From Planctomycetota bacterium (lineage in GTDB: Bacteria; Planctomycetota; JACOTG01): DNA of 64,000 bases. Positions 1-8,774 of the stretch are shown here, in pieces; positions within the stretch are counted from its first letter, which is position 1; each line of letters begins with the position of its first letter. The translations under genes were made by a program, and so were the position numbers. The DNA is taken from NCBI GenBank assembly GCA_016178505.1, contig JACOTG010000166.1, positions 1 through 64,000 of the forward strand. The letters are read 5' to 3'. The notes beneath the pieces were generated by a model that saw only the letters and a list, made by a program, of their open reading frames with translations, was not told the origin of the DNA and ran no database searches.

Positions 1-328
1 AGAGGTCCGCGCGTCCCGTCGAGATCGAGCCGCTGCGCACGCCGCTCAGCCGCTCGATCCCGTCGGCGCTCTCGTTCGGCGCGAGGAGGAGTCGCGTGAG
101 CGCGAGGGCTTCGGCGCGGCTCTTCTCGAGTCGAGCGAGTCGACCGGCCTCGGGGAGGCCGCGCAACGCCGCGATCCACTTGTTCGGTGGTGCGTGATCC
201 ACGCTGGACCACGAGTGTCGGACATCGAACGACAGCGAGCCGACGCCCCAGGTGATCCCAGCGGACTCGCGGCCCGCGAGCGTTGACACGTCGGGAACTG
301 CCGCGTAATAGTGTGGGCGCTGGGCCAC
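1..328 (-). CDS. hypothetical protein, N-terminal part, runs off left edge
   Basis: An open minus-strand frame covers the first ~330 bases and continues past base 1, giving about 109 residues. Codons end almost always in G or C, as in the confirmed genes nearby, and there is no competing plus-strand gene here. The product is a mix of Trp-containing segments (GITWGVGSLSFDVRHSW) and a charged, Ala/Leu-rich helix. I do not recognise the family. GTG at 328 is the best start I can find; it has no convincing ribosome-binding site, and the frame stays open upstream without ATG or GTG for at least 30 codons, so the start is uncertain. It would be divergent from the M48 peptidase with about 30 bp between them. 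Confidence 0.45.
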   Translation of the reverse strand, partial: MAQRPHYYAAVPDVSTLAGRESAGITWGVGSLSFDVRHSWSSVDHAPPNKWIAALRGLPEAGRLARLEKSRAEALALTRLLLAPNESADGIERLSGVRSGSISTGRADL

Positions 329-359
329 GCGACCCGTCCGGCCCGAGAATGGGGAATCG

Positions 360-2372
360 ATGAATCCGCAACCGCACAGCCGACCCCGCCGAAGCCGAAT
401 ACCGCACGCGATCCTATTTCGGGTTCTCGTGTTCGTGTGCGCGATCACGAGCGTCGGCTCGGCCGACGCGCCGCCGCCCGACGAGTTCACGCAGAAGATC
501 ACCGCGGAGCTGGAATCGAAGAGCCCTGAGGCTGCCGTGCTCTTCCGCCAAGCGAACGAGGCGCGAGAGCGAGAGGATCACGTTGCGGCAGCGAAGCTCT
601 ACGGCCAAGTCCGAACGCTCGTCCCGACGTTCGATCACGCCGTGCGACGCCAAGCCGGTGAAATCCTCGCGATGGGCAATCGGGAGATGGCGATACAGCT
701 CGGTCGCCAGGCGGTCACGATGGACCGCTCGGCGGAAAACCTCACCGGACTCGCGAAGATACTGTCCACGGCGAGCGGTACCGCGACGCCCACACGACAG
801 GAACTCGCCGAATCGGTGAACGTCGCGCGCGAGGCCGTTCAACTGAAACCGAAAGACATCTACGCTAACGTCGCCTTGTGCTACGCCGCCCTGAACTACG
901 GCGACATCGATCTCGCGCGCGCCCAGATCACCGTCTTGATGGAGATCGCACCGACATCGCCGGAGCCTCATTTGCTGAACGCCTTTCTGGCTCTGGATGC
1001 CGGCCGCTTCGACGATGCACGGCACGCCCTCGGACACGCGCGAGAGTTTGGATTACCTGCCGAGCAATACGATCGAATGCTCGCGGCCCTGGCAAAGGCC
1101 GAGCCAGTTCCGGTGGGGAAGTACGTCAGAATCGCGTCGATCGTCCTCGCCGTCTGGCTTGGTTTGTTCCTGTTTCTCTTCGCGGCGGGCGTCGTGTTGA
1201 GCAGCGCCGCCCTCCGCGCATCGCGGATCGTTCCGGTGACGCCCGACGGGAAAGTGGTTGGGCTCGATGCGTTCCTTCGCCGTCTGTATCGGACCGTGCT
1301 CTGGCTGAGCTGCGGCTACTACTTCGCGTCGCTCCCCGTCATCGCTCTCATCGTGGTAGGCGGTGCCGGCGCGATCATCTATGCAAGTTTTGCCATCGGG
1401 CAGATCCCGGTGAAGTTGCTGGTGATCGTCGCCATCGTCGCGTTCGCGACGATCTCCGCCATGGTAAGGAGTCTTCTGATCCGGAGGCGTGAGGGCGCGC
1501 CCGGTGTCGCGCTCGATCTCGGCTCGCAGCCGAAGCTGCGCGCGGTGCTCGACGAGGTCGCGGCGACGATCGGCACGCGGCCCGTCGACTCGGTCTACTT
1601 GACGCCGGGTACCGACGTCGCGGTGATGGAGCGCGGCGGGCTCGCGAAACAGTTCGTGGGTGTGCGAGAGCGTTGCCTCGTCCTCGGACTCGGTGCGCTC
1701 GACGGAATGCGATTGCGTCCGTTCAAAGCGATTCTCGGGCACGAGTATGGGCACTTCTCGAATCGAGACACCGCAGGAGGAGGATTTGCCCTTGCGGTGC
1801 GGCGGTCGCTTCTCACGATGGCGGGAAACCTCGCAAAGGGCGGGGCCGCGTCCTGGTTCAACCCGGCGTGGCTTTTCCTCAATGGCTTCCATCGCGTCTT
1901 CTTGCGCATCTCCCAAGGCGCGTCGCGCCTTCAGGAAGTCCTGGCGGATCGGTGGGCCGCATTCGCCTACGGCTCCGCCGCCTTCGAGTCCGGACTCTGT
2001 CACGTGATCGACAGCAGCGTGCGCTTCGACTCACATGCCAACGCGACGCTCAAGGAAGTCATCGAAGCGAAACAGCCCCTCGGCAACCTGTACTCGTACA
2101 AGCCCACGAGCCCGCCATCCGAGAAGGTGCTGGAGCAAGCAGTGCGGGCCGCACTCACGGCGAAGCCGTCTCCTTACGACAGCCATCCCGATCCCATGTC
2201 GCGGATTTGCATGATCCGAGATCTCGCGGCGCCAGGCGTTGAAACGGCGCCTGACGACGACGACTGCGTGTGGTCGCTATTCGACGACCGCGAAGCGCTC
2301 GAGCAGCGCATGACCGCCGAGGTACGCGACAACCTCGCGCGCCAGCACCGCATCCGCCTCGCCTCCGCATAG
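360..2372 (+). CDS. M48-family zinc metallopeptidase with N-terminal TPR region
   Basis: 670-aa membrane protease. Residues 1-35 look like a signal/anchor segment. Residues ~50-240 are helical TPR-like repeats. Two hydrophobic stretches follow at ~260-290 and ~320-380. The catalytic part is cytoplasmic or periplasmic depending on topology, with the zinc motif HEYGH at residues 461-465 and the likely third zinc ligand Glu526 in QEVLADRWAA. This is the standard M48 arrangement (HExxH, then Glu in an E-x-x-x-D context). Related M48 proteins act in membrane protein quality control; the substrate here is unknown. ATG 360 follows a GGGGA box. The TPR-plus-M48 fusion suggests recruitment of partner proteins. 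Family assignment is secure; role is inferred. Confidence 0.85.
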   Translation: MNPQPHSRPRRSRIPHAILFRVLVFVCAITSVGSADAPPPDEFTQKITAELESKSPEAAVLFRQANEAREREDHVAAAKLYGQVRTLVPTFDHAVRRQAGEILAMGNREMAIQLGRQAVTMDRSAENLTGLAKILSTASGTATPTRQELAESVNVAREAVQLKPKDIYANVALCYAALNYGDIDLARAQITVLMEIAPTSPEPHLLNAFLALDAGRFDDARHALGHAREFGLPAEQYDRMLAALAKAEPVPVGKYVRIASIVLAVWLGLFLFLFAAGVVLSSAALRASRIVPVTPDGKVVGLDAFLRRLYRTVLWLSCGYYFASLPVIALIVVGGAGAIIYASFAIGQIPVKLLVIVAIVAFATISAMVRSLLIRRREGAPGVALDLGSQPKLRAVLDEVAATIGTRPVDSVYLTPGTDVAVMERGGLAKQFVGVRERCLVLGLGALDGMRLRPFKAILGHEYGHFSNRDTAGGGFALAVRRSLLTMAGNLAKGGAASWFNPAWLFLNGFHRVFLRISQGASRLQEVLADRWAAFAYGSAAFESGLCHVIDSSVRFDSHANATLKEVIEAKQPLGNLYSYKPTSPPSEKVLEQAVRAALTAKPSPYDSHPDPMSRICMIRDLAAPGVETAPDDDDCVWSLFDDREALEQRMTAEVRDNLARQHRIRLASA

Positions 2373-2384
2373 CTTCGGCTGACG

Positions 2385-2457
2385 GTGCCAGGCACGCGCC
2401 GCCGGCGACGATGCGGCGGATTTCTCGACGCAGATTCCGTCGTTCGGTGCCTGGCAC
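2385..2457. repeat. REP-like inverted repeat (GTGCCAGGCAC ends)
   Basis: GTGCCAGGCAC at 2385-2395 and its exact reverse complement GTGCCTGGCAC at 2447-2457 enclose 51 bp that contains a further GC-rich stem (CCGCC near 2398 against GGCGG near 2415). It lies just after the M48 stop codon. The layout is that of a REP or BIME-type extragenic palindrome and could also act as a transcription terminator. No second copy was found in this window. Confidence 0.5.
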
Positions 2458-2494
2458 GATTAGCCGTTGCCCGGGTCGGGGCCGTGGAGTAGGA

Positions 2495-2531
2495 TTCGAA
2501 CCATGGTTCGAATTTTGAACGAGGGTTCGAA
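2495..2531. promoter_or_regulatory. probable TetR operator over the regulator start codon
   Basis: TTCGAACCATGGTTCGAA at 2495-2512 is a perfect 18-bp palindrome with the regulator's ATG (2503-2505) at its centre. A third TTCGAA lies at 2526-2531. Palindromes of this size next to a TetR gene are the usual binding sites for TetR dimers, so autoregulation of the whole operon is likely. Binding is inferred; the palindrome is seen directly. Confidence 0.6.
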
Positions 2532-3108
2532 AACTGTCCGGAAGAAGCTCGAGATCCTGCGCGGGGCGGCGGGCGCGTTTCGCGAGCGCGGGTTCGAGGG
2601 CGCGGGCATGCGCGACATCGCCGAGGCCATCGGCATGGCGCCGGGCGCGCTCTACTACTACTTCAAGAGCAAGGACGACCTGCTCTACTTCTGCCAGGAC
2701 TACTCGCTCGACCGGCTGCTCGTCGAAGCGGCCGCGATCGAGAAAAGGCGACTGCCGGCTGACGAGAAGCTGCAGCTCCTCATCGAAGCGCAGCTGAGCT
2801 GCATGTTGGACGAGCTGGGCGGCTCGGCCGCGCACCTCGAGTTCCACGCGCTGCCGTCGCGGCTGCTCAGGGGCATCATCGCGAAGCGCGACCGCTACGA
2901 GGCGATCCTGCGCCGCATCGTCGAGGCGGGCGTGCGATCGCGCGTGTTCGCGCCGCTCGACCCGAAGCTCGTGAGCCTGGCGATCCTCGGCGCGATCAAC
3001 TGGACCATCAAGTGGTACCGGCCGGGCGGAGGGCTCGGGCCGCAGGAGATCGCGGAGACGTTCTCGCGCCTCCTCATCCACGGACTTTCCGGGAGACCGA
3101 CGAAATGA
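2503..3108 (+). CDS. TetR/AcrR-family transcriptional regulator
   Basis: 201-aa regulator, first gene of the molybdenum hydroxylase-type operon. The N-terminal helix-turn-helix is clear at residues ~10-55 (KKLEILRGAAGAFRERGF, then MRDIAEAIGMAPGALYYYF), typical of TetR proteins, and is followed by an all-helical ligand domain of normal length. ATG 2503 is preferred to the TTG at 2467 because it has GGAGT upstream, fits family length and sits in the centre of a palindrome. Its stop codon overlaps the next start (ATGA at 3105-3108), so translation is coupled. It probably represses its own operon and responds to an aromatic acyl-CoA or related compound; the ligand is an inference. Confidence 0.85.
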   Translation: MVRILNEGSKTVRKKLEILRGAAGAFRERGFEGAGMRDIAEAIGMAPGALYYYFKSKDDLLYFCQDYSLDRLLVEAAAIEKRRLPADEKLQLLIEAQLSCMLDELGGSAAHLEFHALPSRLLRGIIAKRDRYEAILRRIVEAGVRSRVFAPLDPKLVSLAILGAINWTIKWYRPGGGLGPQEIAETFSRLLIHGLSGRPTK

Positions 3109-3653
3109 AGACGAAGGCGAAGGGGCGCGCGCGCGCGCGATTCGAAAAAGTCCACATGCGCCTGCGCGTGAACGGCGAGGACGTGGAAGTGGCGTTCGCT
3201 CCGCACAAGACTTTGCTGGAAGTGCTGCGCGAGGACCTCGGTCTCACCGGCACGAAGCACGGCTGCGAGCTCGGCGAGTGCGGGACGTGTGCGGTGCTCG
3301 TCGACGGCAAGCCGATCCTGTCGTGCCTCGCGCTGCCGCTCGATCTCGAGGGCAAGGAGATCTCGACCGTCGAAGGCATGGCCGACGGCCCGCGCCTCCA
3401 TCCGCTCCAAGAGGCGTTCGCGGATCTCGGCGCCGCGCAGTGCGGCTACTGCACGCCCGGATTCTTGCTCACCGCGAAGGCGCTCCTCGACGCGAAGAAG
3501 AAGCCGACGCGCGACGAGATCAAGGACGCGCTCGCCGGCAACCTGTGCCGCTGCACCGGCTACGTGAAGATCTTCGAAGCGGTGGAGCTGGCCGCGAAGC
3601 GGATGCGCGAGGCGGCGCCGTCGAAGGCGAAGGGAGCGAGCAATGGCCGCTGA
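3105..3653 (+). CDS. hcrC: 4-hydroxybenzoyl-CoA reductase-like, gamma (2Fe-2S) subunit
   Basis: 182-aa small subunit of a xanthine-oxidase-family enzyme, carrying two [2Fe-2S] clusters. Plant-type cluster ligands are Cys54, Cys59, Cys62 and Cys74 (CELGECGTC, then C). The second cluster uses Cys113, Cys116, Cys148 and Cys150 (CGYC, then CRC), which is the complete family pattern. It passes electrons between the molybdenum site in the alpha subunit and the beta subunit. ATG 3105 overlaps the TetR stop as ATGA and has GGGAGA upstream. About 20 basic residues precede the usual N-terminus (ATG 3156 would give the standard length). The operon partners and the beta-subunit insert identify the subfamily. 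Confidence 0.85.
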   Translation: MKTKAKGRARARFEKVHMRLRVNGEDVEVAFAPHKTLLEVLREDLGLTGTKHGCELGECGTCAVLVDGKPILSCLALPLDLEGKEISTVEGMADGPRLHPLQEAFADLGAAQCGYCTPGFLLTAKALLDAKKKPTRDEIKDALAGNLCRCTGYVKIFEAVELAAKRMREAAPSKAKGASNGR

Positions 3654-6087
3654 GCGACGCGAGTTCAAAGTGATCGGCAAGCCGCATCGCCGCATCGACG
3701 GCGTCGCGAAGGTCACTGGAGCGACGAAGTTTGCGGACGACCTCGCGCTCCCGGGAATGCTCTACTGCAAGCTCGTGCGGTCAACCGTGCCGCACGCGCG
3801 CATCACGCGCATCGACGTGACGCGCGCGCTCGCCGCGCCGGGCGTGAAGGCCGTGCTGACGGGCAAGGACCTGCCGATTCCGTTCGGCATCCTCCCGGTC
3901 AGCCAGGACGAGCACGCACTGTGCCTCGACGTCGTGCGATTCATCGGCGATCCCGTCGTCGCGATCGCGGCCACGAGCGAGGACGCCGCGTTCGACGCGA
4001 TGGATCTCGTGGAGATCGACTACGAGCCGCTGCCTCAGATCCCCGACGTCGACACGGCCGCGCGCACGCCCGAGCCGCGAATCCACGACTATGGCGACGA
4101 GGGGAACATCCACAAGAAGGTCTCGCTCGTCTTCGGCGACGTCGACGAGGGCTTTCGCGAAGCAGACACGGTGCGCGACGATCTCTTCTTCTACGAAGGC
4201 AATACGCACCTCCCGATGGAGCAGCACGCCGCGCTCGCACAGTTCGATGGCGACGGCAAGCTCGTGATCTGGTCGTCCACGCAAACTCCGCACTATCTGC
4301 ACCGCGCGCTGGCGAAAGTGCTGGCGCCGCTCGCGGCGAGCCACATCCGCGTCATCGCGACGCCGAACGGCGGCGGATTCGGCGGCAAGAGCGATCCATT
4401 CAACCACGAGATCGTCGTCTGCAAGCTCGCGATGCTGACGGGCAAGCCGGTGAAGGTCTCGCTCACGCGCGAGGAAGTCTTCTACTGTCACCGCGGCCGC
4501 CATCCCGTTCTCATGCGCATCAAGACCGGCGTGAAGAAGGACGGCTCGATCACGGCGATGCACTTCCAGTCGTGGCTCGACGGCGGCGCATATGGCAGCT
4601 ACGGCGTCGCGTCGACCTACTACACGGGCGCGCTACAGACCGTGACGTATCCCGTGAAGCGCTATCGATTCGACGGTGCGCGGTTCTTCACGAACAAGCC
4701 GCCGTGCGGTCCGAAGCGCGGGCACGGGACGCCGCAGCCGCGCTACGCGCTCGAAGTGCAAATGGACAAGATCGCCGAGGATCTCGGCACGAACCCCGCG
4801 GATCTGCGGCTGCGTCATCTCGTCCCCGCGAACTCGGTCACCGCGAACTGGCTGCGCGTCGGCTCGATGGGGCTCGGCCGCTGCATCGAGACCGTGGTCG
4901 CCGCGTCGGGCTTCCGCGAGAAGTGGCACAAGCTGCCCGAGGGGCGCGGTGTCGGCCTCGCGTGCGGCTCCTACATCTCGGGCGCCGGGCTGCCCATCTA
5001 CTGGAACGCGATGCCGCACTCGGGCGTCCAGCTCAAGTGCGATCGCGGCGGCGGCGTCACCGTCTTCTGCGGCTCGACCGAGATCGGACAGGGAAGCGAC
5101 TCGGTCTTGGCGTACGTCGTCGCCGAGCTCCTCGGCATCGATCCGTTCGACATTCGCGTCGTGACCGCCGACACCGATCTCACGCCGGTCGATCTCGGCA
5201 GCTACTCGAGCCGCGTGACGCTCATGACCGGCAACGCCGCGATCCAGGCGGCCGAGCGCGCGCGCGAACTCCTCGCGAAGGGCGCGGCCGCGAAGCTCGC
5301 GATTCCGGAGTCGCGCGTTGGGTTCGCCAATCGCCGCGTTTTCGACGTCGAGGATCCGTCGAAAGGGATGACGTTCGCCGAGGCCGTGGTCGCCGCCGAG
5401 TCGCAGTTCGGGACGATCGGCACCGTCGGCTCGTACGTGCCGCCGCCGTCGCCCGGCAAGTACCGCGGCGCGGGCGTCGGTCCGTCACCGGCCTACAGCT
5501 ACACCGCGGCCGTGTGCGAGGTCGAGGTCGACAAGGACACGGGAATCATCGTCGTCAAGAAGACGTGGATCGCGCACGACATCGGCCGCTCGATCAACCC
5601 CGTGCTCGTCGAGGGGCAGGTCGAGGGCAGCGTCTACATGGGCCTCGGCGAGGCATTGATGGAGGAGATGATCTACCGCGGCAACCGCAACGTCGTGCAC
5701 AAATTCCCATCACTGTTGGAATACAAGAGCCCGACGACGTTGGAAATGTGCGACGTCGAGACGCACTTGATCGAGGACCCCGACCCGAATGGCCCGTTCG
5801 GCGCGAAGGAGGTCGGCCAAGGTCCACTGTTGCCGATGCCGCCCGCGATCGCGAACGCCGTCTACGACGCCGTGCGCGTGCGCGTCGACGAGATCCCGAT
5901 CACGCCCGACAAAGTGCTGAAGGCCCTGCGCGCGAAGGATCGGCGGTACGGTCCGACGAAAACTCCGACGGTGACATGGCCCGAGCCGATCGTCGTCCCG
6001 CCGCCGTGGGAAGGCGGCACCGGCAAGGCCGTCAGCGGAGAAGGTGCGAAGCCGATCGTGATCGGAGCGGGTGGGGTGCGCAAATGA
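3643..6087 (+). CDS. hcrA: 4-hydroxybenzoyl-CoA reductase-like, alpha (molybdopterin) subunit
   Basis: 814-aa catalytic subunit of a xanthine-oxidase-family enzyme. It holds the molybdopterin cytosine dinucleotide cofactor: GGGFGGK at residues 243-249, EIGQGSDS near 485, and the catalytic-base motif GAKE with Glu723. The segment PNGPFGAKE and the general sequence follow the 4-hydroxybenzoyl-CoA reductase alpha subunit more closely than xanthine dehydrogenase. That enzyme reductively removes the phenolic hydroxyl from 4-hydroxybenzoyl-CoA during anaerobic aromatic breakdown. The start overlaps the small-subunit stop by 11 bp, with GGGAG upstream, and the stop overlaps the next start. A C-terminal extension of ~40 residues (Pro/Gly-rich) is unusual. 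The substrate is inferred by family. Confidence 0.82.
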   Translation: MAAERREFKVIGKPHRRIDGVAKVTGATKFADDLALPGMLYCKLVRSTVPHARITRIDVTRALAAPGVKAVLTGKDLPIPFGILPVSQDEHALCLDVVRFIGDPVVAIAATSEDAAFDAMDLVEIDYEPLPQIPDVDTAARTPEPRIHDYGDEGNIHKKVSLVFGDVDEGFREADTVRDDLFFYEGNTHLPMEQHAALAQFDGDGKLVIWSSTQTPHYLHRALAKVLAPLAASHIRVIATPNGGGFGGKSDPFNHEIVVCKLAMLTGKPVKVSLTREEVFYCHRGRHPVLMRIKTGVKKDGSITAMHFQSWLDGGAYGSYGVASTYYTGALQTVTYPVKRYRFDGARFFTNKPPCGPKRGHGTPQPRYALEVQMDKIAEDLGTNPADLRLRHLVPANSVTANWLRVGSMGLGRCIETVVAASGFREKWHKLPEGRGVGLACGSYISGAGLPIYWNAMPHSGVQLKCDRGGGVTVFCGSTEIGQGSDSVLAYVVAELLGIDPFDIRVVTADTDLTPVDLGSYSSRVTLMTGNAAIQAAERARELLAKGAAAKLAIPESRVGFANRRVFDVEDPSKGMTFAEAVVAAESQFGTIGTVGSYVPPPSPGKYRGAGVGPSPAYSYTAAVCEVEVDKDTGIIVVKKTWIAHDIGRSINPVLVEGQVEGSVYMGLGEALMEEMIYRGNRNVVHKFPSLLEYKSPTTLEMCDVETHLIEDPDPNGPFGAKEVGQGPLLPMPPAIANAVYDAVRVRVDEIPITPDKVLKALRAKDRRYGPTKTPTVTWPEPIVVPPPWEGGTGKAVSGEGAKPIVIGAGGVRK

Positions 6088-7061
6088 TGCGATTGCCGAA
6101 GTTCACGTACGTGCGCGCGAAGAGCGTGCGCGAGGCCGTGCGCGTGATGGCCGACGCCGGGCCCGACGCCAGCTTCGTCGCGGGCGGCACGGATCTCTAT
6201 CCGAACATGAAGCGACGGCAGCAGACGCCGAAGACCGTCATCGGACTCAGCGGCGTGCGCGAGCTGCGCCGCATCGCCGGCAAGCCGGAGACGGGTCTCG
6301 TGATCGGCGCGGGCGCGACGCTCACGGAAGTGTGCGAGCACTCGAAAGTGCGGAAGGGGCATCCCGCGCTGGCGAAAGCCGTGTCGCTCATTTCGACTCC
6401 GATCCTTCGCAACATGGGGACGATCGGCGGCAACGTGCTCCTCGACACGCGGTGCAACTACTACGACCAGAACTACGAGTGGCGGAAGGGCATTCACTTC
6501 TGCATGAAGAAGGACGGCGACGTCTGCTGGGTCGCGCCGTCGAGTTCGCGCTGTTGGGCGGTGCAGTCGAGCGACGCGGTGCCCGTACTGTGTGCGATCG
6601 GCGCCAGGGTCGCGCTCGCGAGCCAGTCCGGCGAGCGCGAGATCGCCGCGGTGGACCTCTTCCGCGACGACGGCATCGACTATCTGACGAAGCGCCCCGA
6701 CGAACTCCTCACCGAGATTCGCCTGCCCGCGACGAACGGCTGGCGCGCGACCTACTGGAAGCTCCGTCGTCGCGGCTCGTTCGACTTCCCGGTGCTGAGC
6801 GTGGCGGCGCGCCTCTGGTTCGACGGCGCCACCGTGAAGGACGCGAAGATCATCCTCGGCGCGGTCGGTTCCTCGCCGCTCGACGCCCATGAATCGGCCC
6901 GCTTACTGATCGGCAAGCCGCTGACGGAGGACACGATCCGCGCCGCAGCCGACGCCGCCTACAAACCGGCAAAGCCGCTCGACAACACCGACTTCGCCTA
7001 TGCCTTCCGCAAAGAAATGGCGAAACAATACGTCGCGCGCGCCCTGCGCGACCTAGCGTGA
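6084..7061 (+). CDS. hcrB: 4-hydroxybenzoyl-CoA reductase-like, beta (FAD, 4Fe-4S) subunit
   Basis: 325-aa FAD-binding subunit of the CoxM/XdhB fold (FVAGGTDL near residue 32; TIGGNV near 113). It contains the extra loop that distinguishes 4-hydroxybenzoyl-CoA reductase from its relatives: cysteines 124, 140, 148 and 157 in TRC, HFC, DVC and SRC. The spacing 16-8-9 is the same as I recall for the Thauera aromatica HcrB [4Fe-4S] ligands. That extra cluster lets the enzyme take electrons from a low-potential donor such as ferredoxin and run in the reducing direction. It starts in an ATGA overlap with the alpha subunit. The stop codon TGA is also the first three bases of a repeated element. Confidence 0.85.
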   Translation: MMRLPKFTYVRAKSVREAVRVMADAGPDASFVAGGTDLYPNMKRRQQTPKTVIGLSGVRELRRIAGKPETGLVIGAGATLTEVCEHSKVRKGHPALAKAVSLISTPILRNMGTIGGNVLLDTRCNYYDQNYEWRKGIHFCMKKDGDVCWVAPSSSRCWAVQSSDAVPVLCAIGARVALASQSGEREIAAVDLFRDDGIDYLTKRPDELLTEIRLPATNGWRATYWKLRRRGSFDFPVLSVAARLWFDGATVKDAKIILGAVGSSPLDAHESARLLIGKPLTEDTIRAAADAAYKPAKPLDNTDFAYAFRKEMAKQYVARALRDLA

Positions 7062-7077
7062 CGCGTACGGAGCCAGG
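7059..7077 (+). repeat. single end of the ~106-bp dispersed element
   Basis: TGACGCGTACGGAGCCAGG matches the terminal sequence of the two full elements at 14611 and 15408. The following ~30 bp (ATTATTCCCCACT) keep weak similarity, after which it is lost, and no opposite end is visible. It looks like a decayed or partial copy. The TGA is the hcrB stop codon. Confidence 0.5.
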
Positions 7078-7189
7078 GACAACTCCGGCGGATTATTCCC
7101 CACTCGAACGAGCGAGGGCGGCGTCGTGACGCGTCGAGCCGTCGTTGCGGCGACGTCACGAAAAACCCGCGCGACGTCTGTCGTGACGA

Positions 7190-8605
7190 TTACTTCTCGA
7201 CGACCTTCAGCCGATAGTTCGGTGGCGCGAGTCCCTCGCGGCTCGCGGGGAACATCTCGTCGATGTAGATCACGGCATCCATTTGTTCGGGCCAAACGGC
7301 CTTCATCGCGGAATAGCCCAACGGCCGCATGATCTGCGCCTCGCGCAACCAGTGGTCCTTCGGCAGAAGTCGAAAGTCGATGAACAGGAACGGCTGCTTT
7401 GCGGCCGCGCAGGTGGACTCGACCCACGCGGCATCGGGCTCCGGCAAGGGCGTGCCGCTCTTTGCGTAGAACCAGCCGTGCGAACCGCGCCCTGCGGTGA
7501 AACCGATCGTGTACATCGCGTTGCCAAGCGCGCGCCGCGCGACCTCACCCATCGTCGCCAGCCCTTGGTACGGACTGGAATCTGAGGCCGACGGGCCCGT
7601 GATCGCCGGCGCGTGGTGCATCGCGTGCATCGACGCGCACCACAAGATGACCTTGTGACCACGGCACGCCTCGTTGACTTGAAACAGGAGATTCTCGCCG
7701 AGCAATCGATCGCGCTCGGTGCTGAGTTCCGCCGCACCATCGATCATGCCGTTGGGGTTGCTGGCATGCATGAGACGCACTTGATAGTCAGCGGCAACGA
7801 AGCTGCGCCGCACCCACTCGACGTCGACCGGTGAGGCGTGCTTCTCCAGAGTCGCGCGCTCCCGCTCGATGAGGGAGACAATTGCTCCCAGATCTTTTCC
7901 GAGCGCCTCGGTGTCCGTCGCCTTCTCGGTCTCATTCGCTTGCTCCGGCGAGGCGGCGTAGCGCTTCCCGGTGTGGTAGGCCTCGAGCGCGGGTCTCCAT
8001 TTCATCATCTCGTCTGTGAGCGGACTCGGGTTCACGCCTTCGAAGATTCGGCTCAACGACCTCGCGAGGTAGGAGGCGGACTGTTTGCTAGTCAGCTGAC
8101 AATCGATGCCCACGGTGGAGATGGGCTTGCTCGTTTTCCGGCTCGCCCTCACATACTCGAACAGCGGCCGGACCTGCGCCGCGCGGGACCAATTCGGAGA
8201 GATGCCTTCGATCGCATCTTTCAACGGCGTGGCGTCGTCGGCAAGAAGCTCGTCGACATTCCTACATTCGGAGATTCCGCTCTCCCACGCGAGGACGTCG
8301 AATCCCATCTCGCGGTGCAGAAAATCGACCAGCCGATCCTTGATGAGAAACGTCGCGCCGTCCCCATGGCTTTCCTCTCCGAGGACGACGACACGGCAAT
8401 CGCCGATGGCTTTCTTGAGCGGAGCCAAGTCCGCGAAGTCTTCGTCCGCAGGATCGATGGAACGAATGACGCACGCATCCTTCTTCCACCAGTCGTTTCG
8501 GTGGGCCTGCTCATTGCTGGGCTTTCCTTCTTGTGCCGTGGCGACGAACGGACGCAGGGCAAGAACGACGACGATGGCGCGACACGACGAAATCCTGCTG
8601 GACAT
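7190..8605 (-). CDS. secreted erythromycin-esterase-family hydrolase
   Basis: 471-aa protein with a signal peptide (residues 1-24, cleavage near ATA-QEG) followed by an erythromycin esterase domain. The family motif GEESHGDG is present at residues 76-83, with the catalytic-type His80, and AWESG follows near 106. Members of this family hydrolyse macrolide lactones in a few resistance proteins, but most homologues, especially secreted ones, have unknown substrates; resistance should not be assumed. ATG 8605 has an AAGGAGGACC box upstream; GTG 8608 is possible. It is a single gene convergent with the hcr operon. Confidence 0.8.
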   Translation of the reverse strand: MSSRISSCRAIVVVLALRPFVATAQEGKPSNEQAHRNDWWKKDACVIRSIDPADEDFADLAPLKKAIGDCRVVVLGEESHGDGATFLIKDRLVDFLHREMGFDVLAWESGISECRNVDELLADDATPLKDAIEGISPNWSRAAQVRPLFEYVRASRKTSKPISTVGIDCQLTSKQSASYLARSLSRIFEGVNPSPLTDEMMKWRPALEAYHTGKRYAASPEQANETEKATDTEALGKDLGAIVSLIERERATLEKHASPVDVEWVRRSFVAADYQVRLMHASNPNGMIDGAAELSTERDRLLGENLLFQVNEACRGHKVILWCASMHAMHHAPAITGPSASDSSPYQGLATMGEVARRALGNAMYTIGFTAGRGSHGWFYAKSGTPLPEPDAAWVESTCAAAKQPFLFIDFRLLPKDHWLREAQIMRPLGYSAMKAVWPEQMDAVIYIDEMFPASREGLAPPNYRLKVVEK

Positions 8606-8774
8606 CACGTTGGTCCTCCTTGGCGCCTGATCGTCCGACGCTGGGGGCGCAAGTACGGAGCGTTCGCTCGATTCGTTTCGCTGGACTTCGATCCGAGTCG
8701 CGATTCCTATGTCTATGGCGCGACTTCCGGAACGGTGGCGTCTGGCACGCGCGCACGCCGCGAAGTGAAAAGCG

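Noticed and set aside
3921-6083. Plus-strand frame continuing upstream of hcrB across all of hcrA
   Set aside because: Arg-rich out-of-frame reading of hcrA. Only the last 325 codons from 6084 are a gene.
7155-7187. GTCACGA/TCGTGAC hairpin as terminator between hcrB and the esterase-like gene
   Set aside because: Only a 7-bp stem with a 19-nt loop and no T-run on either strand.
7190-8605. Macrolide resistance gene
   Set aside because: Family membership alone does not show it. The protein is secreted and most homologues have no known resistance role.
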